Shown here: in pieces, positions 41,653 to 50,061 of the stretch | How positions within the stretch are numbered: position 1 is the stretch's first letter | How the letters are laid out: every line of letters begins with the position of its first letter | Source: Adhaeribacter_A terreus | Lineage (GTDB): Bacteria > Bacteroidota > Bacteroidia > Cytophagales > Hymenobacteraceae | Direction: 5' to 3' | DNA length: 64,000 nt | NCBI RefSeq assembly: GCF_042657365.1 | Contig: NZ_JBHSKT010000012.1 | Location: forward strand, 1-64,000 | Notes under the pieces: model-generated | What the model was told of the DNA's origin: nothing | Database searches by the model: none | Seen by the model: the letters and a program-made list of their open reading frames with translations, nothing else | Made by a program: the position numbers and the translations under genes

Positions 41653-43437
41653 GTGAAATCGCTTTTATACTTAAATAAATATTTGTTCCGCTACAAATGG
41701 CGCCTTTTCTGGGGCGTTATTTTTGTGGCGGTTTCCAATTTGTTTGCCATTATTCCGGCGCAGCTGGTGCGGTATGCGTTTGATCTGGTAAAAGATGGCA
41801 TCAAGCTGCACGAACTTTACGCAGGCACGGGTTTTCAGCCGGAGATCTATAGCGTTTTTGCGCGCAACATTCTGTTTTATGGCGCTTTAATTGTGCTCAT
41901 GGCTTTGCTGCGCGGCGTATTTTTGTTCTTCATGCGGCAAACCATTATTGTAATGAGCCGCCTGGTAGAAAACGACCTGAAAAACGACATTTACGCGCAC
42001 TACCAAACGCTGCCTTTAAGCTTTTACCGCCGCAACAATACCGGCGATTTAATGGCACGCATTTCCGAAGATGTGGGGCGCGTGCGGATGTATGTGGGTC
42101 CGGCAATTATGTATGGCATAAACCTGGTGGTTTTGTTTTTGCTGGTAATTCCGTACATGCTTTCGGTGAACGTGAAACTGACCATTTACACACTTTTGCC
42201 GCTGCCGCTGCTGGCTATCAGCATTTTTTATGTAAACAACATTATCGAACGGAAATCGGACCAGATCCAGAAAAGTTTGTCGGGCATAACCACGTTCGTG
42301 CAGGAAGCTTTTTCAGGAATCCGGGTTTTGAAATCGTTTGTACGCGAAGACGATTCGGCCATGAATTTCGACAAGGCCAGCAATACTTACAAAGAAAAGT
42401 CTTTAGAACTGAACTTTGTAAATGCGCTGTTCTTTCCGCTGATTCTGTTTTTAATTGGTTTGAGCACCATTATTACGGTCTGGATCGGTGGCAAGGAAGT
42501 GATAAACGGGAGCATTACGGCCGGAAATATTGCTGAATTCCTGATCTACGTAAACATGCTGACTTGGCCGGTTACAGCTTTGGGCTGGACGGCAAGTTTG
42601 GTGCAGCGCGCCGCCGCTTCGCAGGCCCGCATCAACGAATTCCTGGAAACCAAAACCGATATTATTTCGCAGCGGAATTTTGAAAAAGAAATTGAAGGCG
42701 ACATTGTTTTCAAGAATGTAACTTTTGTTTATCCGGACACCGGCATTACAGCGCTCAGAAACCTGAATTTCCAGATCAAACACGGCGAAACGCTGGCCAT
42801 TATCGGCAACACCGGCTCGGGAAAAAGTACGGTGGCTAATCTGGTAACGCGGCTTTACGATGTGAGCGAAGGCAGCATTTTAATTGATGGTATAGATGTC
42901 CGGGATTACAACATCAGCAATTTGCGCAGCCAAATAGGTTATGTGCCGCAGGATGTTTTCCTGTTTTCGGATACTATTAGGGCAAATATTGGCTTTGGCG
43001 TAAACACGCTGCCCGACAGCAAAATGGAACAAGCCGCCAAAGATGCCGACGTTTATGAAAATATCATGCGCTTTCCGGAGAAATTCGAAACCAAGCTCGG
43101 CGAACGCGGTATTACCCTTTCGGGTGGACAGAAACAGCGCGTTTCCATGGCGCGCGCGCTGGTTCGCGAACCAAAAATCCTGATCCTGGACGATGCACTT
43201 TCGGCGGTAGATACTAAAACCGAAAATATCATTCTGAACAACCTGCAACGTATTATGCGTAACCGTACTTCTATCATTATATCGCACCGGGTTTCTTCGG
43301 CCAAGCTGGCTAACCACATTCTGGTGCTGGAGGATGGCGAAATTGTGCAGCACGGCACGCACCAGAACCTAATGCAGCAGGATGGTTTATATAAACAGCT
43401 TTACGAGAAACAATTACTGACCGAAGCACAAGCTTAG
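41653..43437 (+). CDS. ABC exporter, fused permease and ATPase (MsbA-like)
   Basis: A 594-residue half-transporter: six N-terminal helices (type I exporter fold) then an ATPase domain. Walker A GNTGSGKS, signature LSGGQKQR and Walker B ILILDDALSAVD are seen, with H-loop IISHRVSS. The substrate is unknown (lipid, drug or peptide). The start is a GTG at 41653. The TAG stop overlaps a reverse AAAACG-29 repeat. 261 bp downstream lies a small cysteine-containing peptide gene. An eroded motif copy (41830-41858) lies in frame. Confidence 0.92.
   Translation: MKSLLYLNKYLFRYKWRLFWGVIFVAVSNLFAIIPAQLVRYAFDLVKDGIKLHELYAGTGFQPEIYSVFARNILFYGALIVLMALLRGVFLFFMRQTIIVMSRLVENDLKNDIYAHYQTLPLSFYRRNNTGDLMARISEDVGRVRMYVGPAIMYGINLVVLFLLVIPYMLSVNVKLTIYTLLPLPLLAISIFYVNNIIERKSDQIQKSLSGITTFVQEAFSGIRVLKSFVREDDSAMNFDKASNTYKEKSLELNFVNALFFPLILFLIGLSTIITVWIGGKEVINGSITAGNIAEFLIYVNMLTWPVTALGWTASLVQRAAASQARINEFLETKTDIISQRNFEKEIEGDIVFKNVTFVYPDTGITALRNLNFQIKHGETLAIIGNTGSGKSTVANLVTRLYDVSEGSILIDGIDVRDYNISNLRSQIGYVPQDVFLFSDTIRANIGFGVNTLPDSKMEQAAKDADVYENIMRFPEKFETKLGERGITLSGGQKQRVSMARALVREPKILILDDALSAVDTKTENIILNNLQRIMRNRTSIIISHRVSSAKLANHILVLEDGEIVQHGTHQNLMQQDGLYKQLYEKQLLTEAQA
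41830..41858 (-). repeat. Possible eroded AAAACG-29 copy in coding sequence
   Basis: AAAACGCTA-TAG-ATC-7-GAAAACC, core TCCGGCT, antisense within the ABC gene (GFQPEIYSVF). Both ends and spacing fit; TTT is lost. Confidence 0.35.
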
Positions 43438-43464
43438 TTTTTCGGGTAAAAAGCATAGCGTTTT
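43436..43464 (-). repeat. AAAACG-29 repeat touching a stop codon
   Basis: Its CTAGTTTTT-type end contributes the TAG stop of the ABC gene. AAAACGCTA-TGC-TTT-7-AAAAACT. Confidence 0.95.
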
Positions 43465-43698
43465 TCAGTTCTTAGCGACAACAATACCTATCTGGCACTG
43501 TTTCTGCTTGACAAAAAATATGCAATAGGTTGTTCACCTTTAAGTGCAAGCAACGTATTAGAATAATTCAATTAGATTTTTACAATGCTGTAACCTGAAC
43601 CAGTTACAGAAGTAAAAGAAAGAAACCTCTGCTAATGCCTTTGCGGCATCCATTTTCTTGCCGATAGTTTTTTTACCAACCCTTTAAATGTAAAAGCT

Positions 43699-43872
43699 AT
43701 GAACAAAAAGAAAATTTTACTCGCTGAAGAACTGAAATATGCAAACCGTTTGAAATGGGGGTTTGAACAAAGCATTTCTACCCCGAAAAAATTACAAAAG
43801 CCAGGGGCTGCCACTACCTGCGAATGCATTGAAATCTACAATTTCGGAGATTACACATTCTCAGATAACTAA
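43699..43872 (+). CDS. 57-residue cysteine-containing peptide (unrecognised)
   Basis: A short ATG frame below the usual length cutoffs. It begins MNKKKILLAEELKYANRLKW and ends TTCECIEIYNFGDYTFSDN. It has a Lys-rich start, an amphipathic LAEELKYANRLKWGF helix, then a GAATTCECI segment with two Cys. This leader-plus-Cys-core layout resembles ribosomally made peptide precursors of Bacteroidota, but no modification enzyme is in the window, so the call is inference. It has a long 261-bp upstream region that contains an inverted repeat CTGTAAC/GTTACAG (43590-43611). An ABC exporter lies upstream and a CDF exporter downstream. Frame, length and codon use (AAA, GAA, TGC) look coding. Confidence 0.55.
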   Translation: MNKKKILLAEELKYANRLKWGFEQSISTPKKLQKPGAATTCECIEIYNFGDYTFSDN

Positions 43873-43935
43873 CATTTCAGTTATCTCTTTTTCCACCGGT
43901 CGCCCCACAGCTTCCGGTTTTTTTTTGCGTTTTTT

Positions 43936-44883
43936 TTACAGATCGCAACTTGCGGCAGCACTTTCCAGCTCAATGGTGATGTGATGAATATTCCTTTTAC
44001 TCAACATGCTTCGCACGGCTTCTTTCAGGATTTCCGTCTGAGCTAGCGTATAATCTTTGTCGGGGGTAAGGTGCAGGGTAAGCACATTGTATTCCCCATC
44101 GAGGCTCCACACGTGCAGGTCGTTAATGGCTGCAATACCGGGCACGGTGGTTAAAGCGGTCCGCAGCTCTTCTTCCTCTAACCCAGCTGGTGTGCCCTCC
44201 AGCAAAATCTGGAAACTCTGCCGGAAATTCTTAAAAACGTTGATCAGGATAAAGCAGGCAATACCTAGCGACAAAGCCGGATCGAGCCAGGGAACTTCCA
44301 CAAAATACATAACCACACCGCCTATTAAAACGGCAAGCCAACCCAGCACATCTTCCAGAAAATGCAGCGCAACAGCTTTTTCGCTTAAACTTCCGCCTTT
44401 CTGCAAGCGCAAAAAAGCCACGCCATTCACTAAGAGACCAATTATAGCAAACCCGATCATACCGGTGGCGCTGGCTGGCTCAGGGTTGAAAAGCCGGAGC
44501 AAAGCTTCCCTGATCACAAAGCCGGAACCCAATAGAAGCACCGCCGAATTTATAAGCACACCCAGCAACGAAAACCGCCGGTAACCAAACGAAAAGGCAG
44601 CATCGCGATGGCGACCAGCCACCCGCTGAAAATACCAGGCCAACCCTAACGAAACAGAATCGCCAAAATCGTGCACCGCATCAGACATTACAGCTACACT
44701 GTTGATGTAAAAGCCACCAATAAGCTCAAAAATGGCAAAAGCCGTATTTATCCAGAATGCCAGCACCAGATTCTTTCCGGCGTGCACATGGGCGTGATGC
44801 AAATGGCTGTGGTCGTGCGTATGTGTTGACAAAGAAGGAAGCGATCTAAAAAGTTTATCCGGAGTTTTTTCTTTTGCAAGCAT
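43936..44883 (-). CDS. Cation diffusion facilitator (CzcD-like)
   Basis: A 315-residue metal exporter (zinc or similar) of the CDF family. A His-rich N-terminus (THTHDHSHLHHAHVHAG) precedes six helices. Site A residues appear in SVAVMSDAVHDFGDS and HFLEDVLGW. The cytoplasmic C-terminal domain has INDLHVWSLDGEYNVLTLHL. The start codon ATG at 44881-44883 lies inside an AAAACG-29 copy; the copy encodes MLAKEKTP. A shorter start is not obvious before the His tail. Confidence 0.92.
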   Translation of the reverse strand: MLAKEKTPDKLFRSLPSLSTHTHDHSHLHHAHVHAGKNLVLAFWINTAFAIFELIGGFYINSVAVMSDAVHDFGDSVSLGLAWYFQRVAGRHRDAAFSFGYRRFSLLGVLINSAVLLLGSGFVIREALLRLFNPEPASATGMIGFAIIGLLVNGVAFLRLQKGGSLSEKAVALHFLEDVLGWLAVLIGGVVMYFVEVPWLDPALSLGIACFILINVFKNFRQSFQILLEGTPAGLEEEELRTALTTVPGIAAINDLHVWSLDGEYNVLTLHLTPDKDYTLAQTEILKEAVRSMLSKRNIHHITIELESAAASCDL

Positions 44884-44891
44884 ACGGTTTT
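44863..44891 (-). repeat. AAAACG-29 repeat over a start codon
   Basis: AAAACCGTA-TGC-TTG-7-AAAAACT; its TATG gives the ATG of the CDF gene. Confidence 0.8.
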
Positions 44892-45036
44892 GGGAGTAAA
44901 AACGCTACCGTTCCGGTAGTTTTGTTCGCATATTCGGCACCCTTCCGAATTAATTTGCGTATTTTCTGGTTAGTAAAGGCAGTGTGCCGAACATAATATG
45001 CCGGCAATAATTAATTCTTAACAAACCCTTATATCT

Positions 45037-45426
45037 ATGGCCGCTAATTTAGAACAGATTGGAGCCCGCTTTCGCTTTTATATGAAGATGAAAGAAATGG
45101 GAATATATGAAATGGGCGTACTTACCGGAACTTCAGCGCCGCTGATCTCCAATATTATGGCCGGCAAAAATTACACCATGGATGAACTCCTGAAAGTGCT
45201 TACGCAAATAAAGGACCTGAATGCGCACTGGGTAATTTACGGCGAAGGAAATATTTTTAAACAAGCCACACATAATGGCCCGATCGTGCCGGAAAAAAGA
45301 ATGCAACACCTCCAGGAAATGCAGCTGCTGCTCGAAAAACTCGATGCGATCGAAAAATCGAAAGCAAACCGTAACCAGATAGATGAATTGCGGGCCCGCA
45401 TTGCAGCGCTTACCACCCAGCTTTAA
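45037..45426 (+). CDS. XRE-family regulator with coiled-coil tail
   Basis: A 129-residue protein: N-terminal helix-turn-helix (YMKMKEMGIYEMGVLTGTSAPLISNIMAGKNYTMDELLKVL), HWVIYGEGNIF linker as in Bacteroidota phage-repressor-like proteins, and a heptad C-terminus (QEMQLLLEKLDAIEKSKANRNQIDELRARIAAL). Target unknown. Divergent from the CDF gene. Confidence 0.85.
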   Translation: MAANLEQIGARFRFYMKMKEMGIYEMGVLTGTSAPLISNIMAGKNYTMDELLKVLTQIKDLNAHWVIYGEGNIFKQATHNGPIVPEKRMQHLQEMQLLLEKLDAIEKSKANRNQIDELRARIAALTTQL

Positions 45427-45451
45427 AATAATCTCTTTCTAGAATTCATAT

Positions 45452-45489
45452 AAAAAAACTGCCGCAGCATAAGTTCCGGCAGTTTTTTT
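45452..45489. terminator. Bidirectional terminator
   Basis: AAAAAAACTGCCG (45452-45464) pairs with CGGCAGTTTTTTT (45477-45489), between convergent genes. Its right arm merges into the repeat copy at 45481. Confidence 0.9.
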
Positions 45490-45510
45490 GCTTTAAAACC
45501 ATAGCGTTTT
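45481..45510 (-). repeat. AAAACG-29 repeat
   Basis: AAAACGCTA-TGG-TTT-7-AAAAAAACT, one base longer than usual; tail shared with the terminator arm. Confidence 0.9.
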
Positions 45511-45528
45511 TACATAAACTTCCGGTTT

Positions 45529-45882
45529 TCAACATTGCCCTTCCAGAATATCCAGTAGCTCCATAATGCGGTTGCCGAGCACTTCAATTTTTCTCAATTC
45601 ATTTTTTGAAGCATCTTCTACGCCAGCGTGATAATTTTTTACAACGATCCGTGCCAAACGGTGCATATCGGTATGTATGGTTTCCAGTTCTTTCAGTTCC
45701 GGCGAATCTTTACAATTTTTCAGCAGATAGGTTTGCATCCACTGACCAAAAGCACAATCATGCTCAGATAACACGGGCGCTTCGTCAATATTGGCGCCCA
45801 ACAGAATTGCCCGCAATTTAGACTTAAACAATAAATGTTTTAAGCGCGCCTGTTCGAATTCGTTTTTAGTTTCTGTTGCCAT
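45529..45882 (-). CDS. Stand-alone CZB (zinc-binding) domain protein
   Basis: A 117-residue soluble protein made of a single CZB domain. The 3His/1Cys zinc site can be placed: His16 (LKHLLFKS), Cys43 in the EHDCAFGQWM motif, His70 and His74 (ETIHTDMH). In chemoreceptors and diguanylate cyclases CZB senses zinc or hypochlorous acid through that Cys; here no output domain is attached and the role is unknown. The ATG at 45882 (MATETKN) is preferred; the frame continues to an ATG at 45906 only because of a repeat copy. Confidence 0.9.
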   Translation of the reverse strand: MATETKNEFEQARLKHLLFKSKLRAILLGANIDEAPVLSEHDCAFGQWMQTYLLKNCKDSPELKELETIHTDMHRLARIVVKNYHAGVEDASKNELRKIEVLGNRIMELLDILEGQC

Positions 45883-45886
45883 GACT

Positions 45887-45915
45887 AGTTTTTCCGACGG
45901 AAACAATACCGTTTT
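45887..45915 (-). repeat. AAAACG-29 repeat
   Basis: AAAACGGTA-TTG-TTT-7-AAAAACT just upstream of the CZB start; extends its frame spuriously. Confidence 0.95.
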
Positions 45916-46015
45916 TCCGGGAATATTTAAACGGGGCGCAATTCGTTAGGTTAGCCCGTTTCAAGCCGATATGCAAATTTTAACCTGCACGCTTACGGCT
46001 TCAAGGAAACGCATA

Positions 46016-46049
46016 AAAAAACGACAGATCCAGAAGAACTGTCGTTTTT
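46016..46049 (-). terminator. Terminator after T9SS protein gene
   Basis: AAAAAACGACAG pairs with CTGTCGTTTTT around a ten-base loop, about 25 bp past the stop. Confidence 0.85.
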
Positions 46050-46074
46050 AATTATTCTAAACTTCGCCTATTAA

Positions 46075-48360
46075 TTATTTTGAAAGTACGATCTTAATAA
46101 CTTTTACTTCTTTACCAGTTATCAGACGAGCCATATAAACGCCTTTCGGCCACTGGCTACCGTTTACTTCTATGCTGCGGCGCTCGTTTGCAGTTGCAGC
46201 ACCTTCTGCCACTTTCTTCACCAACATGCCTTTCAGGTCATAAACTTCCAGGGCATATGCACCGGTTTCCGGCATTACAAAGTCGATCTGGGTAGTTTGT
46301 GCGAATGGGTTTGGAACAGCTGTCATTACAATGTCGGAAGCAATTTTATTGTTGTTGCAACCACCACCATTGCTAGGTTTGCCTGGCTGATTTCCGGAAG
46401 GAAGGCAGCTGCCTAATACGTCGCCATGAGCCAGGTGAGCCTGTACCGCATTTACTGAAACGCAGATCTCATGCCCATTGTGGCAGATCGTTACTTTCTC
46501 GTTCCGGTTACCACACGATGCATTTATTGCTTTAACAGTCACCTGGTCGGTAGCAGTGCAACCGGCAGCATTGGTAACAGTTAAAGTATAGGTAGTGGTA
46601 GTAGTTGGGCATACATTAATAGAAGCCGTAGTTGCACCATTACTCCATAAGTAAGAATATGCGCCATTTGAATTAGAAGCAGAACCCGTTAAAGTTACGC
46701 ATTTCATCTGGTTGTAATTGGTTACCACAGTCTTATCCGGGCCGGCATTTGCAGTGAAACCCGCACCTACAGTAATGGTAGCAGTTGCCGTGTTAACACA
46801 ACCGTTATTATTTGTGAAAGCATACGAAATAGTATGGGTACCTAAACCTGCTACCGCCGGATTGAAAACACCGTTACTTACACCTTTTCCAGAATAAGTG
46901 CCACCCAATGGCTGACCACCAGTTAAAGTAATGTTGCTATTACTGCTGCAAACACTCGCAAAATTATTAAGCGTTACTACCGGAAGCGGATTAGCAATTA
47001 TAGCAATGGTTTGCACTGGAGATGAGCAAACACCATCTTTAACCACTACTTCGTAGGTACCCGGAGCCAGGCTGGTGAATACGTTCGAATTCTGGAAAAT
47101 AATGCCGCCATCGATTGAGTATTCGTAGTTGGTACCACCTGTGGCAGTTACAGTAATAGCACCTGTAATATCATTTCCGCAAGGCACATTGGTTACTGCT
47201 GCAGTAGCAGTCAGATTACACAGCGGCAAAACATTTACAGTTACAGTCTGCTGCGCAGAAAGCGGAGGATTTACGTTATCAGTAGCTACAAATTGCACAG
47301 AGTAAGTACCGGAAGAACCAGCTGGTGGTGTCCAGGTGAAAGTACCGTTTGGTGAATTACCGGTAGTTGTCTGGGCAAAAGCAGCGCCCATGCTCATTGG
47401 CAAACCACTGGCGCGCAGTGTAGCCTGATTTCCATCTGGTTCAGTAGCGTTTACATTGAACTGCAGGGTCTGGCCTTCACGAATGGTCTGCGCATTTAAG
47501 CTGCCTAAAACCGGCGCATGGTTGGTAGTTGGCACAATGTTCAGCATGAAATCGCGGTAAACATAAGCTCCGGTCAGCACACCATTGATCTTTTCTTCCA
47601 GCTTCACATTTACTAACCAAATGCCTTGTTGCGGGTTGGTCCAGGAAACGGTACCGTTGTTTGAAATAGAAAAGCCGGTAGCAGTCATATTGCCATAAGG
47701 GTTGGTAGCAATACCGTAAGGAATATTCAGCGTATATTCCTGATCGTGATTCTCAGGGTCGGTGTTGTTGAAGCCAAAGCTTAATGGCACGTTGGCTGCA
47801 TAGTTAAACACCGGCAGGTCGTAGAATTGCGGAGAAGAACTTGGTTTTGCAGGGTCATAATTTACAGCTGCAAAGAGGCCCATATCGGTCTGCGAGAAGT
47901 TAGCACCACCATTTACACGGCAGCAGCTGGTCCAGCTGATGGTATAAAGACCCGGTGTTGGCCAGGTTACGATCTGCTCTTCTACTTTTTCTACGGTTAC
48001 ACCATCTGGCAGCGGTGTAAGAGACACCATGCTCAGATTGGTATTTAAGGTTGGGCTACCAGAATAGGAAGGAACCACACTACCTGGTAACTGCGAACGC
48101 CAGTAGCTTTTTACAGTAACCTTGTAGGTTCCGCTACCCAGGTCTTCGTACGTGATCTGGCCGCCTTTGTAATGCGAAGCGTATGCACTCACGCTGAAGA
48201 ACAAAGCGACAAGAATAGATACCAGCGAACGGGCACCTGAGATTTTAAAGATCGGCTGACCGTTGCTGCCCTGAGCCCGGGTCGAGAACCGGCGCTTCTG
48301 CTGCGGGGCATAATAGCCCGGCGTTTCAGAAGCTTTTTTCGAAAGTAGAAGTTGCATCAT
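46075..48360 (-). CDS. Secreted T9SS protein with Ig/PKD-like domains
   Basis: A 761-residue surface protein. The N-terminus is unusually long before the hydrophobic core (SLVSILVALFFSVSAYA, about 45-62), like an extended signal peptide. ASHYKGGQITYEDLGSGTYKVTVKSYW starts the first domain (about 65-280). Putative Ig-like/cadherin-like domains follow: NHAPVLGSLNAQTIREGQTLQFNVNA, ATAAVTNVPCGNDITGAITVTATGG, and a PKD-like GPDKTVVTNYNQMKCVTLTGSA. A KVTICHNGHEICVSVNAVQAHLAHGD stretch is a His-rich motif seen in Bacteroidota surface proteins. The C-terminal MTAVPNPFAQTTQIDFVMPETG to VIKIVLSK is a type A sorting domain. Surface exposure inferred. Confidence 0.88.
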   Translation of the reverse strand: MMQLLLSKKASETPGYYAPQQKRRFSTRAQGSNGQPIFKISGARSLVSILVALFFSVSAYASHYKGGQITYEDLGSGTYKVTVKSYWRSQLPGSVVPSYSGSPTLNTNLSMVSLTPLPDGVTVEKVEEQIVTWPTPGLYTISWTSCCRVNGGANFSQTDMGLFAAVNYDPAKPSSSPQFYDLPVFNYAANVPLSFGFNNTDPENHDQEYTLNIPYGIATNPYGNMTATGFSISNNGTVSWTNPQQGIWLVNVKLEEKINGVLTGAYVYRDFMLNIVPTTNHAPVLGSLNAQTIREGQTLQFNVNATEPDGNQATLRASGLPMSMGAAFAQTTTGNSPNGTFTWTPPAGSSGTYSVQFVATDNVNPPLSAQQTVTVNVLPLCNLTATAAVTNVPCGNDITGAITVTATGGTNYEYSIDGGIIFQNSNVFTSLAPGTYEVVVKDGVCSSPVQTIAIIANPLPVVTLNNFASVCSSNSNITLTGGQPLGGTYSGKGVSNGVFNPAVAGLGTHTISYAFTNNNGCVNTATATITVGAGFTANAGPDKTVVTNYNQMKCVTLTGSASNSNGAYSYLWSNGATTASINVCPTTTTTYTLTVTNAAGCTATDQVTVKAINASCGNRNEKVTICHNGHEICVSVNAVQAHLAHGDVLGSCLPSGNQPGKPSNGGGCNNNKIASDIVMTAVPNPFAQTTQIDFVMPETGAYALEVYDLKGMLVKKVAEGAATANERRSIEVNGSQWPKGVYMARLITGKEVKVIKIVLSK

Positions 48361-48641
48361 AATTGTAGAATTTTGGGTAAGAGTCTTCTTAAAAAAACAC
48401 TAAATTTTCTAAAGAGAAACCTGTTACAGCTTTAACACGGCAGAAAAATACCCCGGGAAATACAATTGCGCAACTACATGTTTGGGTAGCAAAAGCCTTT
48501 TTAACAGCTTTTACCTAATTTTTCACGATAAAATACCAGGAATCGATAAAAATAAATTACAATTTACGTTATAGCAACAATTCCCAGACCTTATGAGCCT
48601 GGGAATTGTGTTAAAATCTGGCAGTTTTTGGGGATTACCGA
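48361..48641. other. 281-bp intergenic region
   Basis: The T9SS upstream region, AT-rich, with the response-regulator terminator. No AAAACG-29 copy and no gene seen. Confidence 0.5.
48577..48609 (-). terminator. Hairpin after the response regulator gene
   Basis: ACAATTCCCAG (48577-48587) pairs with CTGGGAATTGT (48599-48609), 32 bp past the stop. Confidence 0.65.
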
Positions 48642-49283
48642 TCAGGAACCGATCAGGTTGGTTTTTAGCGCTTTCGAAACAACTTCTGACTTGCTGTTCA
48701 CACGCAGTTTTTTGTAAAGATTCTTCAAATGGAAACGTACGGTATCTAACGAAATATCGAGTTTATCGGCAATAAGTTTGTAGCTTAATCCATCTACCAA
48801 ACACTGCACGATCTGGCGCTCGCGGCTGGTAATTTCAATTTCTTCGTGCTTGGGTGCGTTAAAGAAATCGAGCACTTTGCGGGTTACGATCGGGGAAAGA
48901 TAACCATTGCCTTCGCGCACAGAATCTATGGCGGTTTTTACCTCGAAGAAAAGGTTGTTTTTCAGCAGATAACCGTTCGCGCCGGCGTTGAATGAACGGA
49001 AAATATAAGTAGATTCCTCGTTGCCGGTGCTCATAATGATCTTGGTATCTGGCAAATGTTGCTTGAGCAAACGTAAACCATCGAGCCCCGACATACCTGG
49101 CAAACCAATATCGAGTAACAAAATATCAACCCGGCGCGCCTCATTATCCAGATTCAGGAATTCTTCAATAGAATCAACAAGCACGGCACAGCTAAGGCCT
49201 GACTGGCGGTTCAGAAAAGTACGCAAACCTTCACGAATCGTGGTATCATCTTCAATAATGCCAATAGTAGTCATGTCCTTCAT
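48642..49283 (-). CDS. NarL/LuxR-family response regulator
   Basis: A 213-residue two-domain regulator. Receiver domain with the acidic pocket EDD (11-13), phosphoacceptor Asp58 in LLLDIGLPG, Thr/Ser in MSTGNE and Lys in LLKNN. The C-terminal LuxR helix-turn-helix is ITSRERQIVQCLVDGLSYKLIADKLDISLDTVRFHLKNLYKKL. No kinase gene is adjacent. Starts at 49283 (MKDM) or 49274 (MTTIG). A perfect inverted repeat lies upstream at 49376-49406. Confidence 0.93.
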   Translation of the reverse strand: MKDMTTIGIIEDDTTIREGLRTFLNRQSGLSCAVLVDSIEEFLNLDNEARRVDILLLDIGLPGMSGLDGLRLLKQHLPDTKIIMSTGNEESTYIFRSFNAGANGYLLKNNLFFEVKTAIDSVREGNGYLSPIVTRKVLDFFNAPKHEEIEITSRERQIVQCLVDGLSYKLIADKLDISLDTVRFHLKNLYKKLRVNSKSEVVSKALKTNLIGS

Positions 49284-49375
49284 TTATCGGTGAGTTTTCT
49301 AAAGTAGGTAATTTTTTTTCTATTTCAAAATTACTTGGCACAACAAAAAACCCGCCATAACGTTTCATTATGCTG

Positions 49376-49406
49376 TACTATTTTTCCACATATTAGAAAA
49401 ATAGTA
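49376..49406. promoter_or_regulatory. Inverted repeat upstream of the response regulator
   Basis: TACTATTTTTC (49376-49386) and GAAAAATAGTA (49396-49406) flank a nine-base spacer, about 93 bp upstream of the start. Candidate operator or 5' leader hairpin. Confidence 0.45.
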
Positions 49407-49452
49407 TATATCAAACTTGCTAAAATCCTGAAAGCACATTTCTGACAAACTG

Positions 49453-49481
49453 AAACCGCTATGCTTTTGGGACTAAAAACT
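49453..49481 (+). repeat. AAAACG-29 repeat, variant
   Basis: AAACCGCTA-TGC-TTT-7-AAAAACT. Variant left 9-mer, as at 7841-7869. Confidence 0.85.
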
Positions 49482-49533
49482 CAGCAACCAGCACTAGTGT
49501 TCAGACACTTACAAACAAACAGGCTGTAACCCG

Positions 49534-50061
49534 CTATTTTTCCTGCTCAAAAACAATGGCTTCTGCGTGACGCGTATCCGGATAGCGTTCAACAAAAAAA
49601 TCCTGAAGGAGGATATTTTTATTTTTGGCGTAGTTAAAAATTGCCGGAAAAAGTTTATTCGGAGCTAATAAATAGTGCGCATTGATGCTGCCTTGCACCG
49701 CTTTTTTACCGGCCGGAATGGTTCTTACTGCATAACCTGCAGGCAAAGTCATTTTCGGATCTGAAATTACAACCCCGATAAAAGCATTGATAGAATCTTT
49801 GTGTTTTTCCGGATCGTTGTAATAAATGCCGCCGGGATTGCCGGCCAGTTTCTTTTCCTCAACCAGTTTACCGGCTTCCAGAAAGAGTTCGCCAAACTTA
49901 TCGCTTTTAACAGACCCTTTATATTCTTTTCCGGCAACGTAGATCTCTGAGGTAGTTATCTGCTTAATTTCGGGGTTGCTGAAACCGCCCAGCCAGCCGT
50001 AACCAGCACCGCCTAACAATAAGATTACAAAAATTCCGATCAGTAATTTTTTGGTGTTCAT
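49534..50061 (-). CDS. Membrane-anchored GyrI-like effector-binding protein
   Basis: A 175-residue protein with a membrane anchor (LLIGIFVILLLGGAGYGWLGG, about 5-25) and a domain like the GyrI/AraC effector-binding (SHV) fold: GNPGGIYYNDPEKHKDSINAFIGVVI and KAVQGSINAHYLL. The fold binds small molecules. Its start overlaps the stop of the upstream ABC exporter by four bases (ATGA), so the two are translationally coupled; it may be a ligand-binding partner of the exporter (inference). Confidence 0.75.
   Translation of the reverse strand: MNTKKLLIGIFVILLLGGAGYGWLGGFSNPEIKQITTSEIYVAGKEYKGSVKSDKFGELFLEAGKLVEEKKLAGNPGGIYYNDPEKHKDSINAFIGVVISDPKMTLPAGYAVRTIPAGKKAVQGSINAHYLLAPNKLFPAIFNYAKNKNILLQDFFVERYPDTRHAEAIVFEQEK

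Noticed and set aside
44057..44584. 175-codon frame antisense to the CDF gene
   Set aside because: Shadow of a well supported gene.
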